From positions 4,836 through 68,835 of the forward strand of contig JBMNTN010000004.1 of the NCBI GenBank assembly GCA_050945755.1: DNA of 64,000 nt, written 5' to 3'. Under the pieces are notes generated by a model. It did no database searches and was not told the origin of the DNA. It was given only the letters and a program-made list of their open reading frames with translations. This DNA is from JAQVXR01 sp050945755 (GTDB taxonomy: Bacteria > Bacillota > Dehalobacteriia > Dehalobacteriales > Dehalobacteriaceae). The position numbers and the translations under genes were made by a program. Positions 33,379 through 40,976 of the stretch are shown one piece after another. Numbering within the stretch: position 1 is the first letter of the stretch; the number at the start of each line of letters is the position of its first letter.

Positions 33379-34836
33379 GTGGCACTGGACTATGATTTGA
33401 GTTCCATTCAAGAAGCCAGGGATTTGGCACGTAAAGCCAAGGAAGCTCAGAAAATTTTAGCCGACTTTAACCAGGAACAAATTGACCGAATTGTGGCTGC
33501 GATGTGCGATGCCGCGGTGGAAAACGCTGAGTGGCTGGCCCGAATGGCTGTGGATGAAACGAAGTTTGGGATTTTTGAGGATAAAGTTAAGAAGAATCTT
33601 TTTTCTGCAAAAAACGTTTACAACTATATCAAAGATATGAAGACCATCGGAATTTTAAATGAGGATGCCGGGCAAAAAGTTATCGAGGTAGGTGCACCCA
33701 TGGGTGTGGTGATGGGAATCATTCCTTCGACCAACCCAACGTCCACTACCATTTATAAGGCTTTGGTATCGATAAAAGCAGGAAACGCCATTGTTTTTGC
33801 GCCCCATCCCAATGCCTGCAGATGCATTAACGCTGCTGCCCAGGTGGTCCATGAGGCGGCGGTAAAGGCGGGTGCTCCGGAGGGAGTGATCGGATGTTTA
33901 TCCAAAGTGACGATGGCCGCGACCAATGAGTTGATGCATCATGATGATATTGCGGTGATTCTCGCTACCGGTGGCCCGGGCATGGTGAAGGCGGCATACA
34001 GCGCCGGAAAACCGGCTTATGGGGTAGGCGCGGGCAACGCTCCTGTTTTTATTGAGCGGAGTGCCAATATTAAGAAAGCTGTTTCCGACATTATTACCGG
34101 TAAAACATTTGATAACGGTGTGATATGTGCCTCTGAAAATTCCATCTTGGTGGACGAGCCCATCAAGGATAAGGTGGTAGCTGAACTAAAAGCCCAGGGA
34201 GCATATATGCTTTCGAAAGAAGAAGTAGAAAAGGTAAGCCGGGCAGTAATGACGCCCAAGGGAGGTATGAATGCCGCTTTAGTGGGTAAAGGTCCTAAGG
34301 TTATTGCTAACAAGGCGGGGATCAATATTCCTGAGGGTACCAGGGTTTTAATCGCTCCTTTAGAAGGATACGGGCCGGGCTTTCCCCTGTCTTATGAAAA
34401 ACTGACCACAGTTTTAGCATTTTATGTGGTGAAGAATTGGGAAGAAGCCTGCCGACTGGCCATTGAATTATTGAATTTAATGGGAGCGGGCCATACTTTC
34501 GCGATCCATTCCCAGGATGATGATATTATTAGAGAGTTTATCAGAAAACCGGTTTCCCGGATACTGGTCAATACACCGTCTTCATTAGGCGGTATTGGGC
34601 TCACTACCGGTCTTGCTCCGTCTCTTACACTGGGATGCGGTACGATGGCAGGTTCCAGTACTTCCGACAATGTGACGCCGATGCATTTAATCAACATCAA
34701 GAGGCTTGCCTACAGGATCGATGATTGTATAGATGCACCATCCAACACCTGTGCCGGCAATGATATCAACCCAGATAAAATTGCCGATATTGTTAAACAA
34801 GTTCTTCTCGGTCTGGGGAAAACAAATGACAATTAA
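33379..34836 (+). CDS. eutE: CoA-acylating acetaldehyde dehydrogenase EutE
   Basis: Converts acetaldehyde, CoA and NAD+ to acetyl-CoA inside the BMC. 485 residues: Rossmann segments (GVVMGIIPSTNPTSTTIYKA), catalytic Cys in FDNGVICASENS, and GAGHTFAIHSQDD. The C-terminus ends in an amphipathic helix DKIADIVKQVLLGLG after a Pro-containing linker, very like the N-terminal helices of both EutC proteins and PduL. It is probably the encapsulation signal, moved to the C-terminus. GTG start after AAGGAG. No alcohol dehydrogenase is seen to regenerate its NAD+. Confidence 0.95.
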   Translation: MALDYDLSSIQEARDLARKAKEAQKILADFNQEQIDRIVAAMCDAAVENAEWLARMAVDETKFGIFEDKVKKNLFSAKNVYNYIKDMKTIGILNEDAGQKVIEVGAPMGVVMGIIPSTNPTSTTIYKALVSIKAGNAIVFAPHPNACRCINAAAQVVHEAAVKAGAPEGVIGCLSKVTMAATNELMHHDDIAVILATGGPGMVKAAYSAGKPAYGVGAGNAPVFIERSANIKKAVSDIITGKTFDNGVICASENSILVDEPIKDKVVAELKAQGAYMLSKEEVEKVSRAVMTPKGGMNAALVGKGPKVIANKAGINIPEGTRVLIAPLEGYGPGFPLSYEKLTTVLAFYVVKNWEEACRLAIELLNLMGAGHTFAIHSQDDDIIREFIRKPVSRILVNTPSSLGGIGLTTGLAPSLTLGCGTMAGSSTSDNVTPMHLINIKRLAYRIDDCIDAPSNTCAGNDINPDKIADIVKQVLLGLGKTNDN

Positions 34837-34853
34837 AAAGGCAGGTGTCTTCA

Positions 34854-35513
34854 TTGGATAAAGCCCAGTTAGCAAAAATTGTCACGGAAGTAGTTATCCA
34901 GCAGTTAGACCGGGGAAAGGTTGAATGTAGGCCGGAAAAAGCAAAAAGAGAAATTACCGTAGGGATATCAAACAGACATGTTCATCTTTCTCAGGCTGAT
35001 CTGGAAATACTGTTTGGACCTAAAGCAGAACTAACCAGATTTAAAGATCTTTCACAGCCCGATCAATTTGCTGCGGAACAAAAAGTCACCTTAGTGGGTC
35101 CCAAAGGTGTAATTGAAAAAGTTCGTGTGTTGGGGCCTGTGCGGGAAGCTACTCAGGTAGAAATTTCTGTATCGGACTGTTTTAAATTGGGGGTTCGTGC
35201 TCCCATTAGAGATTCCGGGGACTTAGCCGGCTCGGCAGGATTGACTCTGGTAGGGCCAAAGGGATCGGTGACTTTGAAAGAGGGAGCAATAATTGCGGCC
35301 CGGCATATCCATATGCATCCCAAAGATGCCGATTATTTTCAGTTAAAGGATGGAGACCGGGTAAATGTCAGATGTACCGGACCACGGGGTGTGATGTTTT
35401 CGGAAGTATTAATCCGGGTGAGTGATAAATATAGCTTGGAAATGCATATTGATATGGATGAAGCTAATGCGGCCTCTCTGAAAAACGGTAACCAGGTGGA
35501 AATTGTGAATTGA
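34854..35513 (+). CDS. pduL: Phosphate propanoyl/acetyltransferase PduL
   Basis: Zinc-dependent phosphotransacylase that turns acetyl-CoA into acetyl-phosphate and frees CoA. About 219 residues from TTG 34854 (GTG 34845 lies within the SD AAGGCAGG). N-terminal targeting helix DKAQLAKIVTEVVIQQL, then two PTAC domains with the metal-binding histidines in ISNRHVHLSQADLE and ARHIHMHPKDADYF. Motifs VGPKG and RDSGDLAGSAG are intact. Last gene of the BMC operon, followed directly by a perfect terminator. Confidence 0.94.
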   Translation: MDKAQLAKIVTEVVIQQLDRGKVECRPEKAKREITVGISNRHVHLSQADLEILFGPKAELTRFKDLSQPDQFAAEQKVTLVGPKGVIEKVRVLGPVREATQVEISVSDCFKLGVRAPIRDSGDLAGSAGLTLVGPKGSVTLKEGAIIAARHIHMHPKDADYFQLKDGDRVNVRCTGPRGVMFSEVLIRVSDKYSLEMHIDMDEANAASLKNGNQVEIVN

Positions 35514-35537
35514 GAAAACAGCCCTTGATGCCATAGA

Positions 35538-35566
35538 GGGACAGATTATAATCTGTCCTTTTTTTT
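35538..35566 (+). terminator. Terminator closing the BMC operon
   Basis: GGACAGATTATAATCTGTCC, a perfect palindrome, followed by eight T residues. Confidence 0.95.
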
Positions 35567-35782
35567 ATAAATGGTTATAGAAAGTAAATTATGTTGTTTC
35601 CTCGCTTACATTTTACCAAACTTCGGGTGCATTATATTTGTTAAGTTTGCATCACAATAGCGGTGAATACTATATATTTCAAAGGTTTACGAGTGATTTT
35701 CAGGTGTGAAGTTTGAGTTAGGGTAGAAAAAGTAGGAAAAAATATTGCCGTGATCAAACAGAATATTTTTGGAGGATAATCT

Positions 35783-37000
35783 ATGCTTAATAAGCGTAAT
35801 TGCCAAAGCATTGCAGAAACAGCCAGCAATATCATCGGGTATTCTATCTTGCTCACAGGTCATGACGGTATCATTCTCGGTTCTTCCGACCCGGATAGAG
35901 TAGGTACGCTCCATGAGGCGTCTTTGGAGGTAATTCGCAGCGGCTGTCAAGTTTTTCATGACGAACAGCAGGCTAAAGCATATCAGGGGACACGCCCCGG
36001 TACCACCATTCCAATTATTATCAATGATGAGGTGGTTGGCAGCATCGGTATTACCGGAAAGCCCGAAGAAATTTCAAAATATGGTATTTTGATAAAAAAA
36101 CTGGCAGAGGTATTCCTAAAAGACCAGATGGAAATGGAATCGGCGCAGTTGTTGGATCAGAGTCGTCAAAACCTGCTGCGTGAGCTCATTACCTGTGAAC
36201 CGAATTCCATGGAAGAAAAAGTGGTTATGAATCACGGCCAAATGTTGGGTTATGATCTGTTTCTCCCCCGTGCTGCTGTTTTGATCGAAGTAGCGCACTC
36301 TGATGAACCTCATGCTTTAAAGCAGGACAGTTATGATTTTTCATTAGGCAGCTTTAATAACGGTCTGTTTCAGGTAGGAAATTACTCCATAGTGAAACAG
36401 GCTTTTAACCATAAACAGGATCTATGTGTTTCACTTGGTTATAATAAATACATCGTTTTTTCCTATCTTGGAGCAAAGTATAAGCACCATGATGACTCAG
36501 AATGGATTACTTTGTTAAATGCCAGGTGTAATAATCTGTTGTCACAGTTTGATAAAGCCGGTTTGTCTGCCTGGGTCGGGATCGGCAGCAGGGCTGCCGG
36601 ATCCTTGCAGGAACTGAGAGACTCATATGATGATGCCAATCAAGCCATTTTTATTGCGAAACGCAGAATGAAGTCCGGAGTACAATACATTAACGATGTG
36701 TATTTGGAAAAACTAATTCTGAGCATCCCGGACCATATGTCTAAACGTATTTTTAAAGAAACCGTCGAACCTTTGACCAGACTGAAAGACGGGGATGACT
36801 TTATCAATATGGTGATTAGCTGGTGTGAAAATAGGTTCAATTTTACACAAACAGCAAAGAGTCTGAATATACACAAAAACACACTAATGTATCGTTTTTC
36901 CAAGTTTAAAGCTATAACAGGCCTTGATCTATACGATTTCAACAGTACGATAGCGATGTATATAGTCATTACGAATTATAAAGTCAACAATTTGTTATAA
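35783..37000 (+). CDS. CdaR/PucR-family transcriptional regulator
   Basis: 405 residues. N-terminal diacid-recognition (Diacid_rec) domain (CQSIAETASNIIGYSILLTG; GTRPGTTIPIIINDEVVGSI), a central GGDEF-like CdaR domain (about 150-300; FSLGSFNNGLFQVGNYSIVK, WVGIGSRAAGSLQELRDSYD) and a C-terminal HTH_30 (FNFTQTAKSLNIHKNTLMYR). Such regulators sense small organic acids and activate neighbouring catabolic genes. It precedes the opine dehydrogenase-racemase-TRAP operon and is the likely local activator. The ATG follows TTGGAGG. Its 3' end and terminator recur in diverged form at 42.39 kb. Confidence 0.88.
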   Translation: MLNKRNCQSIAETASNIIGYSILLTGHDGIILGSSDPDRVGTLHEASLEVIRSGCQVFHDEQQAKAYQGTRPGTTIPIIINDEVVGSIGITGKPEEISKYGILIKKLAEVFLKDQMEMESAQLLDQSRQNLLRELITCEPNSMEEKVVMNHGQMLGYDLFLPRAAVLIEVAHSDEPHALKQDSYDFSLGSFNNGLFQVGNYSIVKQAFNHKQDLCVSLGYNKYIVFSYLGAKYKHHDDSEWITLLNARCNNLLSQFDKAGLSAWVGIGSRAAGSLQELRDSYDDANQAIFIAKRRMKSGVQYINDVYLEKLILSIPDHMSKRIFKETVEPLTRLKDGDDFINMVISWCENRFNFTQTAKSLNIHKNTLMYRFSKFKAITGLDLYDFNSTIAMYIVITNYKVNNLL

Positions 37001-37064
37001 TTTGCTTTATAAAAACATGGTCCGTTTATTTGTATTCCGGCCATGTTTTTTGTATAAATGACAC
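36873..37064 (+). repeat. Direct repeat A: regulator 3' end plus terminator
   Basis: About 192 bp, from ACAAAAACACACT to GACACC, roughly 90% identical by eye to repeat B at 42387-42578. It covers the last 43 or so codons of the CdaR-type gene and its terminator. Confidence 0.9.
37012..37053 (+). terminator. Terminator of the CdaR-type gene
   Basis: AAAAACATGG / CCATGTTTTT stem with a 16-20-nt loop and a run of six T. Confidence 0.8.
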
Positions 37065-37121
37065 CAAAAATAAGATATAAAAAGCGAATAATTTGTAATA
37101 ATGTTATGACGATTTTTGTCG

Positions 37122-37143
37122 TTTACATAAGTTATAATGTAAA
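37122..37143 (+). promoter_or_regulatory. -10 box inside a palindrome, opine dehydrogenase operon
   Basis: TATAAT at 37133-37138 is overlapped by the inverted repeat TTTACAT / ATGTAAA (37122-37128, 37137-37143). No good -35 is seen at 17 bp, which fits an activator-dependent promoter. Confidence 0.5.
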
Positions 37144-37197
37144 TAACCGCAAAATACGGTAAATCATATTACTAAAATCCTAGGAGGCGGATTTATT

Positions 37198-38286
37198 ATG
37201 GTTGCAAAGAAAATTGCTGTTCTCGGTGGTGGTCATGGCGCTCATACTATGGCGGCTGACTTTACCATGAAAGGTCATACTGTCAACATGTTCGAAATGC
37301 CCCAATTCAAGCACAATATGAAGAAGGTTTTTGATACTTGTGAAATTGAAGTTAGCGGCAGCGAACATTTTACCGCAAAGCTCAATATGGTTACTGACGA
37401 TATTGATAAGGCTATTGATGGCGTCCATTATATCTGCTTGGTTACTCCTGCATTTGCCCATGGCGATTATGCCAAACTGCTCAAAGGCCGTGTAAAGAAG
37501 GATCAGATCATCGTGGTATTTCCCGGTGCTTTCGCCGCTCTCCGGCTACGTCATGTTTTTGGTGAAGATGCTGAATGTCCGGTTATCGCTGATGTTAACA
37601 ACCTACCTTACGATACCCGTATTCAGGCTCCTGGCAAAGTATCGCTATTTGGTCGTAACAAAGTTAATATTGCTTTTATGCCTGCTGATGCTGGTGCTGC
37701 TCTTATTGACGAAATGCGTGAAGATCTCTTCCCATTTGAAAAAGTCTATAATGATGTTCTCGAATGCGGTCTGTCTATCGTTAACCCGGCATGGCATACC
37801 GGTCCCTGTCTGTTGAGCGTTACTGCTATCGAGCTTCCTACCACCAACTTCTTTGTTTATGAACATGGCTGGACTCCTTCTGCTTGCAAACTGAACATGG
37901 TTCTGGATAAAGAACGTAAAGCTGTCGGTAAAGAACTTGGTTATCACCTACGCCCGATGGAAGATTTTAGTGGTATGCCTGAAGGATTCACCTGGCAGCA
38001 ATTGTATGCTGCAGGACACGGGTCAATTTCCCTAACCCCTATTTGTGGACCTAACAGTATTTTCGACCGTTACCTTACTGAAGACGCCCCGTTTGGTCTC
38101 GTTCCGTGGGCTGCCATTGGCGAACTACTTGGCGTTCCCATGCCCATGACCAATTCCTGCGTCGATATTTACAATGTTATCCATGAAACCGACTGGCGGG
38201 AAAACGGCCTGACCGCTGATGAAATGGGCATCGCCGGCATGACGAAAGAACAGTTGATCAAATATGTACGTACAGGCGTGAAATAG
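37198..38286 (+). CDS. NAD/NADP octopine/nopaline dehydrogenase family protein
   Basis: 362 residues. N-terminal Rossmann fold IAVLGGGHGAHTMAADFTMKG (GxGxxG variant GGGHGA), and a C-terminal opine dehydrogenase domain with the conserved His in VNPAWHTGPCLLS (the catalytic His of the family). Such enzymes oxidise or form secondary-amine dicarboxylates (opines) from amino acids and 2-oxo acids; the substrate is not predictable here. ATG after AGGAGG. It leads an operon with a racemase-family protein and a TRAP importer. Codon use (many GGT, GCT, GTT) differs visibly from the BMC genes. Confidence 0.85.
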   Translation: MVAKKIAVLGGGHGAHTMAADFTMKGHTVNMFEMPQFKHNMKKVFDTCEIEVSGSEHFTAKLNMVTDDIDKAIDGVHYICLVTPAFAHGDYAKLLKGRVKKDQIIVVFPGAFAALRLRHVFGEDAECPVIADVNNLPYDTRIQAPGKVSLFGRNKVNIAFMPADAGAALIDEMREDLFPFEKVYNDVLECGLSIVNPAWHTGPCLLSVTAIELPTTNFFVYEHGWTPSACKLNMVLDKERKAVGKELGYHLRPMEDFSGMPEGFTWQQLYAAGHGSISLTPICGPNSIFDRYLTEDAPFGLVPWAAIGELLGVPMPMTNSCVDIYNVIHETDWRENGLTADEMGIAGMTKEQLIKYVRTGVK

Positions 38287-38398
38287 TTTAAGGTGATTGG
38301 TGATTTTGAATTTAACAACATTTTTTAATGAGTTGTTATTTGTAGAGGATAATTAATACCGTTGTTTTTTGGATAAAACTAAAAGAAAGGAGAAAATC

Positions 38399-39184
38399 AT
38401 GAGTAAAAAAATCAGAAACTATGGTTATATAGGCCCGACAACGCCTAACCGGCACTATGATACGACGGAAGGGCAATTAATGAATGGCTTTCCGGTCGGT
38501 ATTCTGCAGCTTTATGCACATTTGCCATTTTTCCCGGGCAATGTTTCCAATGCATATACCTATGATTTTCCTGTGAAGTTTTTGCATGTGCAGGGAACGG
38601 GTATTGATAATATACTGGCTGGTGATATGTCTGTTCTTGATAATATTATTGCAGCAGCAAAACAACTGGAAATGGACGGCTGCAGGGTAATCTGTGCAAA
38701 CTGCGGTTTCTTTGGTCACTATCAGCGTGCTGTTGCCGATCAGCTTGATGTTCCTGTATATCTTTCTTCGTTGATTCAGGCATCGTGGGCTCTAACTGCT
38801 TTAAAATCTACTGAAAAACTCGGTATCTTGACAGCTAATAAAAATAACCTGACTGAGGCGATGTTTGAGTCTTGCGGTGTTAATAAAGAAATGCAAAAGC
38901 GTTGCGTTGTATATGGTGCGCAAGATTGCGAAGAATTTTCTCATATCTTGACCGGCAAGGGCGGCCTTGATTACAACCGTGTCGGTGATGAAATAACGGC
39001 CTTAGCCCATAAGCTGGTCGATGAAAACCCGGATGTTGGTGCTCTTTTGCTTGAATGCACTGATATGCCTCCGTACTCGCATCGCTTGCAGGCTGAACTT
39101 AATATGCCGGTATATGATGCTATTACTTTAATCAAGTATGCCAAAAGCATAGTTACTCAGATGCCCTATTACGGTTTTCTGTAA
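38399..39184 (+). CDS. Aspartate/glutamate racemase-family protein
   Basis: 261 residues from ATG 38399 (SD AAAGGAG). Two conserved Cys in the expected positions: VICANCGFFGHYQ near residue 100 and LLLECTDMPPYS near 220, the proton-transfer pair of this superfamily, with LTANKNNLTEAMF between. The family includes aspartate, glutamate, hydantoin and maleate enzymes, so substrate and even reaction type (racemase or isomerase) are open. Next to an opine-dehydrogenase-type enzyme it may invert the amino-acid product or act on the imported compound before oxidation. Confidence 0.8.
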   Translation: MSKKIRNYGYIGPTTPNRHYDTTEGQLMNGFPVGILQLYAHLPFFPGNVSNAYTYDFPVKFLHVQGTGIDNILAGDMSVLDNIIAAAKQLEMDGCRVICANCGFFGHYQRAVADQLDVPVYLSSLIQASWALTALKSTEKLGILTANKNNLTEAMFESCGVNKEMQKRCVVYGAQDCEEFSHILTGKGGLDYNRVGDEITALAHKLVDENPDVGALLLECTDMPPYSHRLQAELNMPVYDAITLIKYAKSIVTQMPYYGFL

Positions 39185-39274
39185 ACAATACTTACGGGCA
39201 TATCTTTTCTGATGTATGTTGTTGGTGGGAACGTGTTTTAAAAAAATTAGAATAAACAAAGGGAGGACATAACG

Positions 39275-40312
39275 ATGAAAAAAATATTAGCGGTTTTACT
39301 CATTGCTATGCTGTCCATGTTTGCTTTTGCCGGATGCGGAGGCAGTGATTCTGAAGGTGGAACGGATGGCGGTTCTGCAGATACTGGAAAAACCTATAAT
39401 TTTAAAATTGCAGCCCAGGAATCTGAAGAACATAATGATGTTAAGTCAATAAAGCGTGCGGCAGAAGCTATCGCCGAACAAACTGACGGTCATGTTAATA
39501 TTACTGTTTATCCATCCAACCAGTTGGGCGACTATACCCAGGTATATGATGAAGTTATGGCCGGAACTATTGACATGGCATGTATCACCATCCCTACGAC
39601 TTATGACTCTCGTCTGGAAATGCTTACTGTTCCGTACCTTACCACGAACTACCAAGAAGCTGTTGATACTTTCCTTCCCGGTTCAGAATTTTTCGGCAAA
39701 CTGACTGATATCCAGCTTGAAAAAGGTGTACAGACCTTAGCTGTTTATATTGACGGTTATATGGGTATCGGTGCTACTAAGAGCATTGATAAAGCTATGG
39801 ACTATAATGATTCCCATAACGGCGTTTTGATGAGATGTCCTTCTGTTGACTCGTATATCTGGACTGCTAAGGCTATGAATTACGGTACGACCACCATTGC
39901 TTATGCGGACCTTTATTCTGCATTGCAGACTGGTGTATGTGACGGTTGGGTTGGCGGCTCTGCTTATGTAAACTATCTCAACTTCCGTGATGTTATTAAA
40001 TATTTCTGTGATTCCAGATATATGGTCGAGCTTATCGGAGTTGTGATGAATGCTGATACTTGGAATGGTCTGCCCGAAGAATATCAGGAAATTATCACTA
40101 AAGTATTCGAAGAAGAATGTATAGCTGTAGCTAATGCTCGTGAAGAACTGGACAATAAAGCTATGGATGATATGGCTGATATGGGTATAGAAATCTATGT
40201 TCCAACTGATGAAGAACTCAATAATATGAGAGATCACTTCAAGGAAACTGTTTGGCCGCAGTACAAAGACGTTCTTGGAGATGAGCTGTACAATCTGCTT
40301 CTCAGTAAATAA
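39275..40312 (+). CDS. TRAP transporter solute-binding lipoprotein (DctP family)
   Basis: 345 residues with a lipoprotein signal (KKILAVLLIAMLSMFAFAGC, lipobox FAGC, Cys20) and a Ser/Gly/Asp-rich linker. The DctP-fold body has ITVYPSNQLGDYTQVYDEVM, GTIDMACITIPTTYDSR and CDGWVGGSAYVNYLNFRDV; the usual Arg that salt-bridges a carboxylate in TRAP proteins is probably the one in VLMRCPSVDSY. This implies an organic-acid or amino-acid-derivative ligand. ATG after GGGAGG. The membrane subunits follow, separated by a strong hairpin. Confidence 0.92.
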   Translation: MKKILAVLLIAMLSMFAFAGCGGSDSEGGTDGGSADTGKTYNFKIAAQESEEHNDVKSIKRAAEAIAEQTDGHVNITVYPSNQLGDYTQVYDEVMAGTIDMACITIPTTYDSRLEMLTVPYLTTNYQEAVDTFLPGSEFFGKLTDIQLEKGVQTLAVYIDGYMGIGATKSIDKAMDYNDSHNGVLMRCPSVDSYIWTAKAMNYGTTTIAYADLYSALQTGVCDGWVGGSAYVNYLNFRDVIKYFCDSRYMVELIGVVMNADTWNGLPEEYQEIITKVFEEECIAVANAREELDNKAMDDMADMGIEIYVPTDEELNNMRDHFKETVWPQYKDVLGDELYNLLLSK

Positions 40313-40346
40313 GTAATTAGAGAGTATTTATAGAATAAACGATGGT

Positions 40347-40389
40347 ACAGTTGTCCGCGTAAGTTGATTGCAATTTCGCGGGCAACTGT
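40347..40389 (+). promoter_or_regulatory. Intercistronic hairpin between dctP and dctQM
   Basis: ACAGTTG-t-CCGCG / CGCGG-g-CAACTGT, a 12-bp stem with one mismatch and a 17-nt loop, followed by AAAATTTATT. It fits partial termination or 3' protection, so that the binding protein is made in excess over the membrane subunits. Confidence 0.6.
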
Positions 40390-40448
40390 AAAATTTATTA
40401 TTGTGTGACCACAGAATAATATCTAAATTGTTTTGGATGGTGAAAATA

Positions 40449-40970
40449 ATGTGGCAGATCACATCTTTAGAGGAAAAAAGTTGGTGGAAGGCGATTTTGT
40501 CTGTTGAACAGGCTATCTTGATTACTACGAGCCTTCTCGCAGCCGGTATTGTTACGGTTGGTGTAATCATGCGCTATATTTTGCATGTTAATTTTTTTGG
40601 TCAGGAAGAAATTTTAACTGTTGTTGCTATGTGGCTTTATTGGGTGGGTGGTATTTATGGCAGTTATACCAATACCCATATCAGTGCGGATTTAGCAGAT
40701 TCATTTATTAAAAATTGGAAAATTAGAAAAACAATTAATATATTTGTTTTGCTGATTAGTATTGGGGTCGTTGGTTGCTTTGTTTTTTGGGGCTATAGTT
40801 ATACTGCTTGGGTTATAGATCTAGGTGGGCTTTCTACAGGACTCAAAATACCATTGATTTTTTCCAAAGTCACAATGTTTCTTGGTTTTGTTTTTATGGG
40901 GCTATATTCTGTTTATCACTTGATCAGAGTAGCTCAGACTAAAGAATCTGATTATCAGAAGGAGGATTAA
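40449..40970 (+). CDS. TRAP transporter small membrane subunit (DctQ family)
   Basis: 173 residues from ATG 40449 (SD GGATGGTGA). Four predicted membrane helices: about 22-42 (AILITTSLLAAGIVTVGVIM), 55-75 (FGQEEILTVVAMWLYWVGG), 93-113 and 132-152. GQEEILTVVAMWLYWVGGIY and the pattern THISADLADSFI are family features. The gene is 6 bp before dctM. Earlier in-frame codons lie inside the intercistronic region and are not preferred. Confidence 0.88.
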   Translation: MWQITSLEEKSWWKAILSVEQAILITTSLLAAGIVTVGVIMRYILHVNFFGQEEILTVVAMWLYWVGGIYGSYTNTHISADLADSFIKNWKIRKTINIFVLLISIGVVGCFVFWGYSYTAWVIDLGGLSTGLKIPLIFSKVTMFLGFVFMGLYSVYHLIRVAQTKESDYQKED

Positions 40971-40976
40971 TCAAAA

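Noticed and set aside
39737..40237. 166-codon reverse-strand frame inside the TRAP binding-protein gene
   Set aside because: His/Ile/Ser-rich shadow frame without ribosome site; the forward gene has a lipoprotein signal and family motifs.
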